DNA from: Rhodospirillales bacterium
Lineage (GTDB): Bacteria; Pseudomonadota; Alphaproteobacteria; Rhodospirillales; Casp-alpha2
Assembly (NCBI GenBank): GCA_018662225.1
Contig: JABJGO010000070.1
Coordinates: 46,232 to 110,231, forward strand
Length of the DNA: 64,000 nucleotides
Direction of reading: 5' to 3'
The position numbers were made by a program, and so were the translations under genes. The notes beneath the pieces are model-generated. The model was not told the origin of the DNA, did not search any database, and worked only from the letters and a program-made list of their open reading frames with translations. Shown here piece by piece: positions 17,731-27,464 of this stretch. The first letter of the stretch is position 1, and every line of letters starts with the position of its first letter.

Positions 17731-19458
17731 ATGGGCTGACGATCTGCTTCAGCGGTTCAAGCAACGTCTCGAACCGCCGCCAACGTCCAATGGATGAAGT
17801 ATAGACAGGTTGGCGCACCTGCGCGGCACTGGCGGTCTGGACCGTGCGTTTGGTCTGGTGGAAGTTCAGACAGTCCTCAACAAATGTGAGGTCACAGTAA
17901 TCCAGCAATCGCCTGATCTGGGCCTCAGGCTCCTTGATCAAATCCTCATAGCTCAGGTCCAGATATTGCCCCGGCACGGCGGTACTCCAGTGGGCTATAA
18001 TCTGTTCATACAGCTTGTAGTACCCACCCAGACTTTCCAGATCATAGGCATAAGGCAAGCTGCCCGGGAAATGTTTGGCATAGATGGAAAAGCACGTATC
18101 CATGGCACCCCGCGTCACATGGATGATCCGGCCTCGGGCAGCATCAGCCGGATTGCGCCCAGCCGAAGGAAATTATCCGGCATCTTGTCGGTGATACGGG
18201 GAGCATCTTTATTGATATGACGAAGTTTGCTCACATAATCTGCCCCCATGGCGGCCGGGTCATCAGGCGCCCGTACATCGTCACCCACAACGCTACGCAA
18301 GTGCGTCAATTCCCCGGCACCGTATACATCCGGGTGGCTGGCCAAAATCTGTTCCACCAGCGTGGTACCGGACCGGGGCATACCCACTATAAAGATCGGC
18401 GTGTTATCCGCGCACCCTGCTGCGCCTGACCGATCAGACATATCGGGCGCGTAAGTTTCCATGATCCTGGCACATTTGTCAGCATGGACGGCCAGGTCAT
18501 AAGGCGTGTGTTCTCGTTTCAGAATGTTGGCGGCCCTGAAACTGGACGCTGCATCTTCAAACCGCGCCTGTTTTTCGTATACGTCACCCAAAGCTAAATC
18601 CAGTAGCATGCGATCTTCCCAGCCCACGTCCGGATTGGCGCGTAATGTTTCGGCGGTGGCTATCAACTCAGCATCTTCGGCCACATCACAGATAGGAATC
18701 AGGTTTTTGACCGCCGCCGCGTAGCCCGGTTTCAGGGCGAGTGATTGCCGAAAGCTCTCTTCCGCTTCGGTGAACTGTCCAACATCCTTCAGAGCACTGC
18801 CCAGATTATATTGGGGGTCTGGATAGTTGGGGTCCAGATCAATGGCCGTATGGAAACAGGTGATAGCCTCGTCATTCTGGCCGAGCATACCCAGCGCATT
18901 GCCCAGATTGTTGTGGGCCAGCGCCAATGAAGGTTCCAGTTTTACGGCCTTTTTGTAACTCTTGGCCGCGTCCTCTACCTGATCCAATCGCATGAAGGCA
19001 TTGCCCAGGTTTACGTGCGCCGGTACGAATTCCGGCCGCAGCTTCAGCGCCTTGCGAAAGCTTTTAATCACATCAGGCACCCGGCCCTGATCACTGGCCA
19101 CAAGACCCAGATTATAGTGCGCTTCCATATAGTCTTTTTTCAGGGCGATGGTGCGCTCGAAGCTGACGCGGGCTTGGTCCAGCTTCTTCTGGTGGCGTTA
19201 AACCACGCCCCGATTATAGGCAGCCTCATGGAATTTGGGGGCACGTTGGACGGCCAGCGCGATCAGCTCTTCTGCCGCCGCGTGATTGCCGGTTTGATGT
19301 GCAATTGTGCCCAGCAGGTTCAGCGCCACGGGATTATTTTCATCCTGGGCCAGAACCTGACGGTAACCGGCTTCGGCCTCCTGCAAGCGGCCAGCGCTGT
19401 GGTGTTGCTGCGCCTGATTGATAATTTGTTGCAGTTCTTGTGGTGTTGGCTTGACCAT
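17729..19458 (-). pseudogene. TPR-sulfotransferase, broken by a stop codon and a frameshift
   Basis: Three adjacent minus-strand frames together make one protein of about 576 residues. Piece 1 (19198-19458) is the N-terminal TPR start, ending in a TAA at 19198-19200. Piece 2 (18115-19128) is in the same frame: more TPR repeats, then the sulfotransferase start with the sulfonate-donor loop IVGMPRSGTTLVEQIL. Piece 3 (17729-18118) continues the sulfotransferase in a different frame, with YLDLSYEDLI and a closing helix. Near 18128-18140 the sequence reads LPEAGSSM and stops; restoring one C (GCCGG to GCCCGG) gives LPEARIIHVTRGAMD, the expected continuation. The family is usually about 500-650 residues. 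Two independent lesions make a sequencing error less likely than real decay. Confidence 0.85.
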
Positions 19459-19630
19459 GGCGATGCAAAGTTATCCACGTTTATATGAACATTCTGACCG
19501 CAATGTACGTTGCAATCAGGATCAAGGCTACCCATGTTGAAGAGTAGAGAATCTTGCCCCATCCCATGATGAGGCTTATAAATCGCAACGAAGTTCGACA
19601 TCGTTAACGTATTCACGGTATTGGGGGAAT

Positions 19631-20638
19631 ATGTCAGACCTTTCTGATCGCGGCATTTATCTGGTCACCGGTGGTGCCGGTTTTATCGGCTCCAACATCG
19701 TTGCGGCACTGGACGAGCGAAACGCCCGTGTGGTGATCTGTGACCGGCTGCGCGATCAAGCCAAATGGTGCAACATCGCCACCCGTGATCTGATCGATGT
19801 GATCCACCCGAGTGACCTAGCTGATTTTCTGGAAGAAACACCCGATCAAATCGAAGCCGTCATTCATATGGGGGCCATATCGTCGACCACCGAAACCGAC
19901 GCTGATCTGATCATCGAGACGAATTTCCATCTGTCCATGGGGCTTTGGACATGGTGCGCGGTAAACAGCGTGCCGTTCATCTATGCCTCATCCGCCGCCA
20001 CATACGGGGATGGCGCACAGGGCTTTGACGATGATGAGTCGCGCGATTTTATGGCATCCCTGGAGCCCCTGAATGCATATGGCTGGAGCAAGAACCTGTT
20101 CGACCGCCGCATCGCCCGTATGATCGACGAGGGCGAGCCTCAACCACCGCAATGCGCTGGCCTCAAATTCTTCAACGTGTATGGCCCCAACGAGTATCAC
20201 AAAGGCAATATGCAGAGCGTGGTATCGAAAGTTTACCCCCACGCCGCCGCGGGCGAACCCGCCACCCTGTTCAAATCCCATAACCCGGATTACGAAGACG
20301 GCGGACAGTTGCGCGACTTTGTCTGGGTTGGCGACTGTGTGGATATTGTCATGTGGTTGCTGGACAACACCGAAGTCAGCGGCCTGTTCAATTGCGGATC
20401 GGGTAAAGCCCGCAGCTTCCTTGACCTGACCACGGCGGTCTATGAAGCCGTGAATACCAAGCTTTCCGTAAACTACGTAGAAACCCCCGAAGCCATCCGT
20501 GACAAGTACCAGTACTATACCCAGGCTAATATGGCGAAGCTGCGCGCCGCCGGGTATGACAAACCAGCCACGTCGCTGGAAGCTGGCATTGCCCTCTACG
20601 TGCGCGATTACCTGCACACTGACGATCCTTACCGATAA
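19631..20638 (+). CDS. hldD: ADP-L-glycero-D-manno-heptose-6-epimerase
   Basis: A 335-residue short-chain dehydrogenase (also called rfaD). It has YLVTGGAGFIGSNIVAALD at the N-terminus, ASSAATYG and YGWSKNLFD (the catalytic Tyr and Lys) and KFFNVYGPNEYHKGNMQSV. It makes the L-glycero-heptose used in the inner core of lipopolysaccharide, so the organism probably has a heptose core. GGGGGA lies upstream of the ATG. It is followed directly by lgt, whose ATG overlaps the hldD stop. Confidence 0.93.
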   Translation: MSDLSDRGIYLVTGGAGFIGSNIVAALDERNARVVICDRLRDQAKWCNIATRDLIDVIHPSDLADFLEETPDQIEAVIHMGAISSTTETDADLIIETNFHLSMGLWTWCAVNSVPFIYASSAATYGDGAQGFDDDESRDFMASLEPLNAYGWSKNLFDRRIARMIDEGEPQPPQCAGLKFFNVYGPNEYHKGNMQSVVSKVYPHAAAGEPATLFKSHNPDYEDGGQLRDFVWVGDCVDIVMWLLDNTEVSGLFNCGSGKARSFLDLTTAVYEAVNTKLSVNYVETPEAIRDKYQYYTQANMAKLRAAGYDKPATSLEAGIALYVRDYLHTDDPYR

Positions 20639-21450
20639 TGTTTTTGACCCTCGCTTTTCCAGCCATTGATCCTGTTCTGATCCAACTCGGACCGTTCGCG
20701 ATCCGTTGGTATTCACTGGCCTACATGGCCGGTTTAATTCTGGGCTGGTTGCTCATGCGCAAACTGGCGATGCGCACAGGCGGTGTGGTAACACGCGACC
20801 ATACGGATGATTTCCTCACCTGGGCCACCGTCGGCGTCATTCTGGGTGGGCGTCTTGGCTATGTGCTGTTTTACAAGTTCGGATTCTACCTTGAAAACCC
20901 GGCCAGTATCTTTGCTGTCTGGCAAGGCGGTATGTCGTTCCACGGCGGGTTCACCGGTGTGGTCGTTGCCACCATCCTGTTCACCCGAAAGCACAAGATA
21001 CCGCTATTGCTGTTCGCCGACTTATTGGCCTGTGCCGCGCCGATTGGATTGTTTTTTGGCCGGATCGCCAACTTTATCAATGGTGAGCTTTTTGGCCGCG
21101 CCAGCGACGCACCATGGGCCGTGATTTTTCCTAACGGCGGGCCTTACCCCCGTCATCCCAGCCAATTGTATGAAGCGGCGTTGGAAGGTCTTGTGCTGTT
21201 TGTGATCTTGATGATGCTCACACGCCTGCCCCGCGTAACATCCCGGCCCGGCATCCTCACCGGCGTGTTCATGGCGGGCTATGGTATCGCGCGCGCTATT
21301 GTTGAGATGTTCCGCCAACCGGACGCTCATATCGGTTTACTGAGTGGCGGCTCAACCATGGGTCAGATGTTATCTATCCCCATGATTTTAGTTGGTGTTG
21401 GCTTTATCCTGTACGCCATGCGTCACGGATCACCAGCAAAGAAAACATGA
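20638..21450 (+). CDS. lgt: Phosphatidylglycerol-prolipoprotein diacylglyceryl transferase
   Basis: A 270-residue, seven-helix membrane protein. The Lgt signature appears as FGRIANFINGELFGR, and the early QLGPFAIRWYSLAYMAG and MSFHGGFTGVV segments are also conserved. It transfers diacylglycerol to the lipobox cysteine of prolipoproteins, such as the several lipoproteins coded in this window. It overlaps both neighbours by 1-4 bases. Confidence 0.95.
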   Translation: MFLTLAFPAIDPVLIQLGPFAIRWYSLAYMAGLILGWLLMRKLAMRTGGVVTRDHTDDFLTWATVGVILGGRLGYVLFYKFGFYLENPASIFAVWQGGMSFHGGFTGVVVATILFTRKHKIPLLLFADLLACAAPIGLFFGRIANFINGELFGRASDAPWAVIFPNGGPYPRHPSQLYEAALEGLVLFVILMMLTRLPRVTSRPGILTGVFMAGYGIARAIVEMFRQPDAHIGLLSGGSTMGQMLSIPMILVGVGFILYAMRHGSPAKKT

Positions 21451-22550
21451 CCCCCCTTTTCGGCCACCTTGTCGGTCGCATAGCCCGTGATGGGCCGCTG
21501 ACCGTTGCTCAATTCATGGAAGAAGCCCTGGGCAACAAAGACCATGGCTATTACATCACCCGCGACCCATTGGGTGCGCGTGGCGATTTCACCACGTCCC
21601 CTGAAATATCGCAGGTATTCGGTGAACTGCTGGGCCTGTGGTGTGCCAGTGTGTGGGAGAGCCTGGGTAGCCCCGATACATTCCGGTGGGTGGAAATGGG
21701 CCCCGGCCGCGGCACCCTCATGGCCGATGCGGTGCGCGCGACCCGTAAAGTTGGCGACTTCCATGCCGCCGCAAACATTCATTTAATTGAGACCAGTCCG
21801 GTGCTCATGGACCGCCAGCGCGAGGCCCTTGCCGCCGAGGGTTTCGCCACCTGTGGCTGGCACCGCGATTTATCGCAAATCCCGGACGGTCCGGTGATCT
21901 GCATCGCCAACGAATTTTTCGATGCCCTGCCCGTGCGCCAGTTCCAACGCGTGCTGGGTGGTTGGCGCGAACGATTGGTCGACCTGAACGAAGACAAGAA
22001 CGGCCTGCGGTTCATACTGTCCGATCAGGACACCAAGCCCCATTTTATCCCGGACTCGGTACGCCATGCCCCAGATGAAAACATGGGCCAATCCCTGATC
22101 GAAACCTCGCCCATGGGCATGCGCGTGATGCACACCCTCAGCGACCGGCTGATACAATCGGGTGGTGCCGCCCTGATCATCGATTACGGCCATGCGGTCA
22201 CGGCGGTGGGTGAGACCTTGCAAGCGGTGCAGGATCACAAATTCACGGACGTGCTGGATAATCCGGGTGAGCAAGACCTGACCGCCCATGTAGATTTCGG
22301 CGCCTTGCGCCTGGTTGCACAGGACGCTGGTGCCACGTGTAGTCCAGTTATGGAGCAAGGCACATTCCTCAATGCGCTGGGCGTGAGCGTCCGGGCCAAG
22401 CAACTGGCCGACGCCGCCAGCAGCTTTGAGCAAGGCCAGGATGTGGCTGCCCGCATCGACCGTCTCGTCAATCCGGACCAAATGGGGCAACTGTTCAAAG
22501 TGATGGGGGTATCGCCCTCAGAACTGGCGCCGCTACCCGGTTTAGGGTAA
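21447..22550 (+). CDS. SAM-dependent methyltransferase, MidA/NDUFAF7 family
   Basis: A 367-residue protein of the DUF185 family. Typical segments are MEEALGNKDHGYYITRDPLG, FTTSPEISQVFGELLGLWC, the SAM-binding EMGPGRGTLMAD, and IANEFFDALPVRQF. In mitochondria the homolog dimethylates an arginine of a complex I subunit; the bacterial substrate is less clear. It overlaps lgt (ATGA) and lies 8 bases before pgeF. Confidence 0.9.
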   Translation: MTPLFGHLVGRIARDGPLTVAQFMEEALGNKDHGYYITRDPLGARGDFTTSPEISQVFGELLGLWCASVWESLGSPDTFRWVEMGPGRGTLMADAVRATRKVGDFHAAANIHLIETSPVLMDRQREALAAEGFATCGWHRDLSQIPDGPVICIANEFFDALPVRQFQRVLGGWRERLVDLNEDKNGLRFILSDQDTKPHFIPDSVRHAPDENMGQSLIETSPMGMRVMHTLSDRLIQSGGAALIIDYGHAVTAVGETLQAVQDHKFTDVLDNPGEQDLTAHVDFGALRLVAQDAGATCSPVMEQGTFLNALGVSVRAKQLADAASSFEQGQDVAARIDRLVNPDQMGQLFKVMGVSPSELAPLPGLG

Positions 22551-22558
22551 AAGAGCTG

Positions 22559-23326
22559 ATGCCTTCTTCCAGTATCATTTCCAATATTCATGGCGTCCGC
22601 CACAGCTTTTTCACCCGTGAAGGTGGGCACAGTACAGGGCTGTACACGGGCCTGAATTGTGGGCCGGGATCCGATGACGATCCGGAATCGATAATGAAAA
22701 ACCGGGCGCAGGTAGAGCAGTCCCTTGATCTGGATACTGGATCGCTGGTCACGCTTTATCAGATACATTCACCCGACGCCGTACACGTAACCGCGCCCTG
22801 GAAACATGGCGATGCCCCACAAGCCGACGCTATGGTCACGGATAAGCCGGGTATCGGGTTGGGTATTCTCACCGCCGACTGCGTACCCGTATTGTTTGCC
22901 GATTCCACCGGTGGAGTAATTGGCGCGGCCCATGCCGGATGGAAAGGGGCCGTTGGTGGTGTCCTGGAATCCACCATTGAAGCCATGGAGGAATTGGGAT
23001 CAGAGCGGTCCGATATCTATGCCTGTACCGGGCCTTGCATACGCTTCGCTTCCTATGAAGTAGCCAGCGATATGCGCCAACAGATTGTCGAGTTGGCCGA
23101 AGAAAACACCCAGTTCTTTTTGCCCGGTGATCGTGATGGGCATTATCAATTTGATCTGACCGGATACGTGCTGACCCGGCTGGCAAAGTCCGGCGTGGGC
23201 ATGATCGAAGATACGGCGGGTGATACTTATACCGACGAAGACGAATATTTCAGTTACCGCCGCATGACACACCGCAACGAATCAGATTACGGCAGGCAGA
23301 TATCTGTTATTCTGCTTGATCGATAA
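22559..23326 (+). CDS. pgeF: Laccase-domain protein PgeF (YfiH family)
   Basis: A 255-residue protein with the YfiH/LACC1 fold. Metal or active-site residues lie in LTADCVPVLF and AAHAGWKGAVGGVLE. YfiH-family members have been described as peptidoglycan-editing factors in E. coli and as purine nucleoside-active enzymes elsewhere. Its position after lgt and the MidA-like gene is common in alphaproteobacteria. Confidence 0.9.
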   Translation: MPSSSIISNIHGVRHSFFTREGGHSTGLYTGLNCGPGSDDDPESIMKNRAQVEQSLDLDTGSLVTLYQIHSPDAVHVTAPWKHGDAPQADAMVTDKPGIGLGILTADCVPVLFADSTGGVIGAAHAGWKGAVGGVLESTIEAMEELGSERSDIYACTGPCIRFASYEVASDMRQQIVELAEENTQFFLPGDRDGHYQFDLTGYVLTRLAKSGVGMIEDTAGDTYTDEDEYFSYRRMTHRNESDYGRQISVILLDR

Positions 23327-23357
23327 AACCGGGGACCGGGGAAACAGGGAAACATAT

Positions 23358-24509
23358 ATGGCCTTACATTTCAGCAAATCAGAGTTAGCGATGCGCCGTC
23401 AGAATAGCTGTGACGCCATGGCGCGGGATGGCCTGGACGGCCTGCTTATCTTTCGCCAGGAAAGCATGTTCTACCTGACCGGATACGACACCTTCGGATA
23501 CGTGTTCTTCCAATGTCTGTACTTAAGCGCAGATGGCACCATGACCTTGCTCACACGTGCGCCTGATCTACGCCAGGCACGGCACACCTCGATGATTGAC
23601 GATATCCGTGTATGGCCAGATGCACCGGACGCCAATCCTTCCGACGACCTGAAAGCCATTTTGGATGAGCACGGCTGTAAGGGTAAGCGGTTGGGCGTGG
23701 AATGGGAATCTTACGGGTTAACCGCGCGGAATGGTCAGCGCCTTCAGGCATCCCTCGACGGGTTTTGTACGCTCACCGATGCGTCTGAACTGGTTACTAA
23801 ATTACGCGTGGTTAAAAGCCCGGCAGAAATCGACTACGTTCGCCGGGCCGGACAACTGGGTGATGATGCCTGGGATGCGGCCATTCAGGTGGCCGCGCCG
23901 GGCGTCAGCGAAGGAACTGTGCTGGCCGCCATGCAGGGTGCCGTGTTTGAAGGCGGCGGCGATTATCCCGGCAATGAATTCATTGTAGGGTCAGGCCGCG
24001 ACGCCCTGTTGTGTCGTTATTATTCCGGGCGACGTGATCTGGACGCCCAGGACCAGTTGACCCTGGAGTGGGCCGGTGTCTATCGCCACTATCACGCGGC
24101 CATGATGCGAACCATGTGTTTTGGTAAGCCGCCCGGGCGGCAGTTGGACCTGTACGCAGCATCCCGCGATGCACTGGAAGCCGTGCGCGAAAAGATGACG
24201 CCTGGTAACACCTATGGTGACGCCTTTCAGGCCCATGCAGACATGTTGGACAGTCATGGATTGTCCGAACACCGCCTGAAGGCATGTGGCTATTCCCTTG
24301 GCACCACATTTGCGCCCAACTGGATGGACTGGCCCATGATGTACGAGCGCAATCCGGTGGTGTTTGAGCCGGGTATGGTGGTGTTTATGCACATGATCAT
24401 TGCCGATAGTGATTCCGAGTTGGCCATGACGCTGGGCGAAACCGTGCTGGTGACCGAAGGCGGCAACGAACGCCTGTCATCGGCGTCGCTGGATCTGGTG
24501 GTAAAGTAA
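23358..24509 (+). CDS. M24-fold (pita-bread) protein lacking most metal ligands
   Basis: A protein of about 383 residues with the creatinase-type N-terminal domain (FRQESMFYLTGYDTFGYVFF) and the aminopeptidase P-type C-terminal fold. Four of the five metal ligands of true aminopeptidases are changed: the first Asp is Glu (LTLEWAG), the second is Ala (HAAMMRT), the His of GHGxG is Tyr (CGYSLG) and the first Glu is His (VFMHMI). Only the last Glu (LGETVLVT) remains. It could be a metal-free enzyme like creatinase. I chose the ATG at 23358, because the earlier in-frame ATG at 23316 lies inside pgeF. Confidence 0.8.
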   Translation: MALHFSKSELAMRRQNSCDAMARDGLDGLLIFRQESMFYLTGYDTFGYVFFQCLYLSADGTMTLLTRAPDLRQARHTSMIDDIRVWPDAPDANPSDDLKAILDEHGCKGKRLGVEWESYGLTARNGQRLQASLDGFCTLTDASELVTKLRVVKSPAEIDYVRRAGQLGDDAWDAAIQVAAPGVSEGTVLAAMQGAVFEGGGDYPGNEFIVGSGRDALLCRYYSGRRDLDAQDQLTLEWAGVYRHYHAAMMRTMCFGKPPGRQLDLYAASRDALEAVREKMTPGNTYGDAFQAHADMLDSHGLSEHRLKACGYSLGTTFAPNWMDWPMMYERNPVVFEPGMVVFMHMIIADSDSELAMTLGETVLVTEGGNERLSSASLDLVVK

Positions 24510-24521
24510 GCTGAGGTTTCA

Positions 24522-25640
24522 ATGAATGCCGCACCTAACGGTCATTGTCTTGCTGCTCATACTGGTATCGTTGGCAACGTGCGTACTTTCCTGACATCGA
24601 TACAGGCGCGGGCACGTTGGAACTGGTTGCCCCTTTTCATTGTGTTGATTGTGGCTGGCTGCACGACGGCACAGCTTGCCGCACCCACCATGAACACCCC
24701 TGAACCAACCGTTTCGCCAGCCATTTCTCCCGCCAGCCAAATCGCGGTTGAGCGACCCGCCGGGCAACCTGACCCCATGGCCATGTTGTTGGCGAACAAC
24801 GTGGTCTCGGCCTTGATCCAGCGGGGGTTTCCTGCCCGTATTGCCGATGGCAGGCCAGCGCTTTTTGTCATATCAGGAAAAACAGAGACGCTGGATGAAC
24901 AGTACGCACCCATCGTGGCGGCACTGCATTGGACCCTATTCAATTCGCAGGGGCAGGAGATCGCCTATCTGAATCAGCAGGTACGCGGAATCCCCGACGA
25001 CTGGGCTTATGGATCGCCTGCCATGTTGCAAACCATCGGGCATGAGACCGCCGCCGATCTGTCACCGTTTCTAGGCCAACCCTCAATTGTTGCCCACACA
25101 TCAGACCAGACACCCGAACCCGCTCCGGTTCCCGAAGAAGAGGTGACGGAACAATTGGCCAGTTCCGCTGATCTGGTTCCGCTGGTTGCCAACCAGAATA
25201 CCGCCACACAGTACCCTGCCGTGCCGCCACCAGTGGTGCCTTCACTGCCGATCGCCGGGGCTAATCCGGGTTTTGTGGACTTCGGTATCTGGGTTGATGA
25301 CGTGACGGGTGCGCCTGGCGATGGCAATAACGCCCTCACCCGGGCCTTGTTGTACGAGTTAAAACGTGCCGCCCTGCCCTTTGCCATGACGGCCGGAACC
25401 GCCAGCCACTTCGTACAGGGTGTTGTGGATGTATCGGTGCTGGACGCCACAACGGAACACGTAACGATTCTGTGGGTTGTCAGCAATGCAGAGGGCAAAG
25501 AGCTCGGCCGTATTACCCAACGAAATGATATTGCGCGCGGAACCCTGCATCAGAATTGGGGTAAAACGGCCCAGTATGCCGCCATGGGCGGGGCAGATGC
25601 CGTGCTGGCCATCATTGAGCGTGACCTGACCAAAGAATAA
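24522..25640 (+). CDS. Putative lipoprotein with two copies of a ~100-residue module (first of a tandem pair)
   Basis: A 372-residue protein. The lipobox VAGC puts the lipid-anchored cysteine at residue 47, after a hydrophobic helix from about 36 to 46. The 33-residue lead before it is long for a lipoprotein, so a GTG at 24579 may be the true start. Module one (about 90-185) and module two (about 262-365) share the pattern of an N-terminal helix, a strand ending in a Trp (LHWTL / ILWVV), a G-x-E/K turn and a PxGxW-like end. A proline-rich linker separates them. I do not recognise the family. It is the neighbour and paralog of the next gene. Confidence 0.65.
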   Translation: MNAAPNGHCLAAHTGIVGNVRTFLTSIQARARWNWLPLFIVLIVAGCTTAQLAAPTMNTPEPTVSPAISPASQIAVERPAGQPDPMAMLLANNVVSALIQRGFPARIADGRPALFVISGKTETLDEQYAPIVAALHWTLFNSQGQEIAYLNQQVRGIPDDWAYGSPAMLQTIGHETAADLSPFLGQPSIVAHTSDQTPEPAPVPEEEVTEQLASSADLVPLVANQNTATQYPAVPPPVVPSLPIAGANPGFVDFGIWVDDVTGAPGDGNNALTRALLYELKRAALPFAMTAGTASHFVQGVVDVSVLDATTEHVTILWVVSNAEGKELGRITQRNDIARGTLHQNWGKTAQYAAMGGADAVLAIIERDLTKE

Positions 25641-25682
25641 GCAGCTTGCCCGGTAGAGTGTTGCTTCGGTACCATTCACGCC

Positions 25683-27281
25683 ATGCGATGTCGTATTTTT
25701 TCCAGGTGGTTGATGATGGGGGCCTTGATTGTGGCTACCCTTGGCCTATCCGCGTGCGAGATGTCGCGCAGCTTGATCGAGTACCTGCCCTCTAGCACGC
25801 CGGAGGAACCGACCGTGGTTCAGATACCGCGCTCGTTGCTGATCCTGCCACTGACCGGGGCATCGCCCACAATCGGGAATACGTTATCCAGGAAAGTTGC
25901 CTGGGGCCTACGTGAGGCAGGCTATCCGGCGCGTATTGCCAATGTGGCAGATGGTATCAATCCCGTGCTGGCAGGCTGGATTGAGGAAGCCACCAGCGGT
26001 GGTGATGTGGTCTGGTTAAATATCGATTGGGCGGCCTACGGACCATCCGGCAAACTGGCCGGAACCCACCGACAGGAACTGGCGGTATCGCGACCGGGAT
26101 GGGACAGCCTGTCCGATGATACCCTGGCCGTTATCGTCGCCGAATCCGTACCGGCCATTCATGAACTGGTAGAGGGGAATATACCCTTAAGCGACCGTGT
26201 TTCTCTGATACCCACAACACAGAGTCCATCGTCCTACACCGAAGGCGGATTTGAGGCGGAAACCATCATTGTTTCCAGCGAAGGACTGTCGCGGATAACG
26301 GCAGACGATGAAGCCATTATTGAACAGCCGGTTATCATGACCACTGTTCCACTCCCAAATATACCGGTTGAAGTAACAGGCGAAGTGACCCTGGCAGAAC
26401 CTGACGTGCTCATGGAGACTATTCAGGCTGATGACCTGCCCGGCGGCACCGTGTCCGGCATCATACTGCCCAGCGTGTCCGATATTGAGCAGGTATCCGA
26501 GCAACAAAGGCCCGACGGCTCAACAGAACAGAACCCGGCGCTGGATGACGATGAGTTTTCGACAGAGTTGCTGCCTGATGATGTGAACATTCTGACGCCC
26601 GAAGCCGCCGCCCTGGTGACCACCGCACCTGAATTAATGCTGGCAGAACAGGTTACGCCACAGCCAACACCAGAACCAATGCCCGAATCAGTGTCAGAAC
26701 CGGCACCAGAAGCGATGCCGGAAATTGCACAAATACCGCAAGTCGTACCTGAGCAGGTATCACCCGGCGTGGGTGGCTTGCCTGAATACGCCGCCCCACA
26801 ACCGAATACACAGATAACCGAAACCCAGGAGGTTACAGCCCTTAACACCGCCCGTGCCTCGGACCGACCGATCTTTCTGGTTCATCAGGCGATCGGCGCG
26901 CCCGGAGATGGCAATCTGACCCTGCCGCTGGCCCTGCAACAGGCGCTCAGAGAGGCCGACGCCGCCATTACCGGCAACCCATCCATTGCCAGCCACATTA
27001 TTCAGTGCAGTGTGCGTGTGGAAACGCCCTTCGCCGGGCGCCAGAAAATACGGATCGTATGGACGGTAACGGATATCGCAGGGAAGGAAACCGGTAGCGC
27101 GGTTCAGGAAAATGATGTGCCGCAAGGCAGCCTAGACCAATCATGGGTTACCGTAGCCCCCATAATCGCCCGCGCAGCCGTCAAAGGTATCGGAAAACTG
27201 TTCGTCAACGGCATTGAACAGAACGGTATCGGAGGCGGTTTGGTGCAACCGGATTTGCCCCACGTGTTAAGCCCTGGATAA
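25683..27281 (+). CDS. Putative lipoprotein, paralog of the preceding one, with long Pro/Glu-rich linker
   Basis: A 532-residue protein with a good signal peptide and the lipobox LSAC (Cys25). Module one lies at about residues 60-165 (SPTIGNTLSRKVAWGLREAG). Module two lies at about 404-510 (GAPGDGNLTLPLALQQALRE) and opens with the same GAPGDGN as module two of the upstream gene. Between them is a Pro/Glu/Val-rich linker of about 230 residues, with short PEPMPESVSEPAPEAMPE repeats. It is probably anchored in the outer or inner membrane with a long periplasmic reach. I do not recognise the family. Confidence 0.65.
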   Translation: MRCRIFSRWLMMGALIVATLGLSACEMSRSLIEYLPSSTPEEPTVVQIPRSLLILPLTGASPTIGNTLSRKVAWGLREAGYPARIANVADGINPVLAGWIEEATSGGDVVWLNIDWAAYGPSGKLAGTHRQELAVSRPGWDSLSDDTLAVIVAESVPAIHELVEGNIPLSDRVSLIPTTQSPSSYTEGGFEAETIIVSSEGLSRITADDEAIIEQPVIMTTVPLPNIPVEVTGEVTLAEPDVLMETIQADDLPGGTVSGIILPSVSDIEQVSEQQRPDGSTEQNPALDDDEFSTELLPDDVNILTPEAAALVTTAPELMLAEQVTPQPTPEPMPESVSEPAPEAMPEIAQIPQVVPEQVSPGVGGLPEYAAPQPNTQITETQEVTALNTARASDRPIFLVHQAIGAPGDGNLTLPLALQQALREADAAITGNPSIASHIIQCSVRVETPFAGRQKIRIVWTVTDIAGKETGSAVQENDVPQGSLDQSWVTVAPIIARAAVKGIGKLFVNGIEQNGIGGGLVQPDLPHVLSPG

Positions 27282-27464
27282 ACTTCTGACTAGCCCCTTG
27301 GGCAGCCCTCTAAATTTACTGATTCTCGGCTGTTTACTTGACGGTTCGACACTGTTACATTCCGCCGCGCTCGTTAGAAGGATGAGATCGTAACCGTATT
27401 TTGTTAGCTGTAGCCCCTGTTTTTTCAGGGGTTACACATTCGCACTGGAACCAGATATTCCGCC
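27282..27464. other. Intergenic region upstream of prs
   Basis: About 180 bases holding no gene. A small hairpin (CCCCTG, six T, CAGGGG at 27414-27431) lies 33 bases before the prs ATG, with no T-run after it. A TTGACG at 27338 is a possible -35 without a good partner at the usual spacing. Confidence 0.5.
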
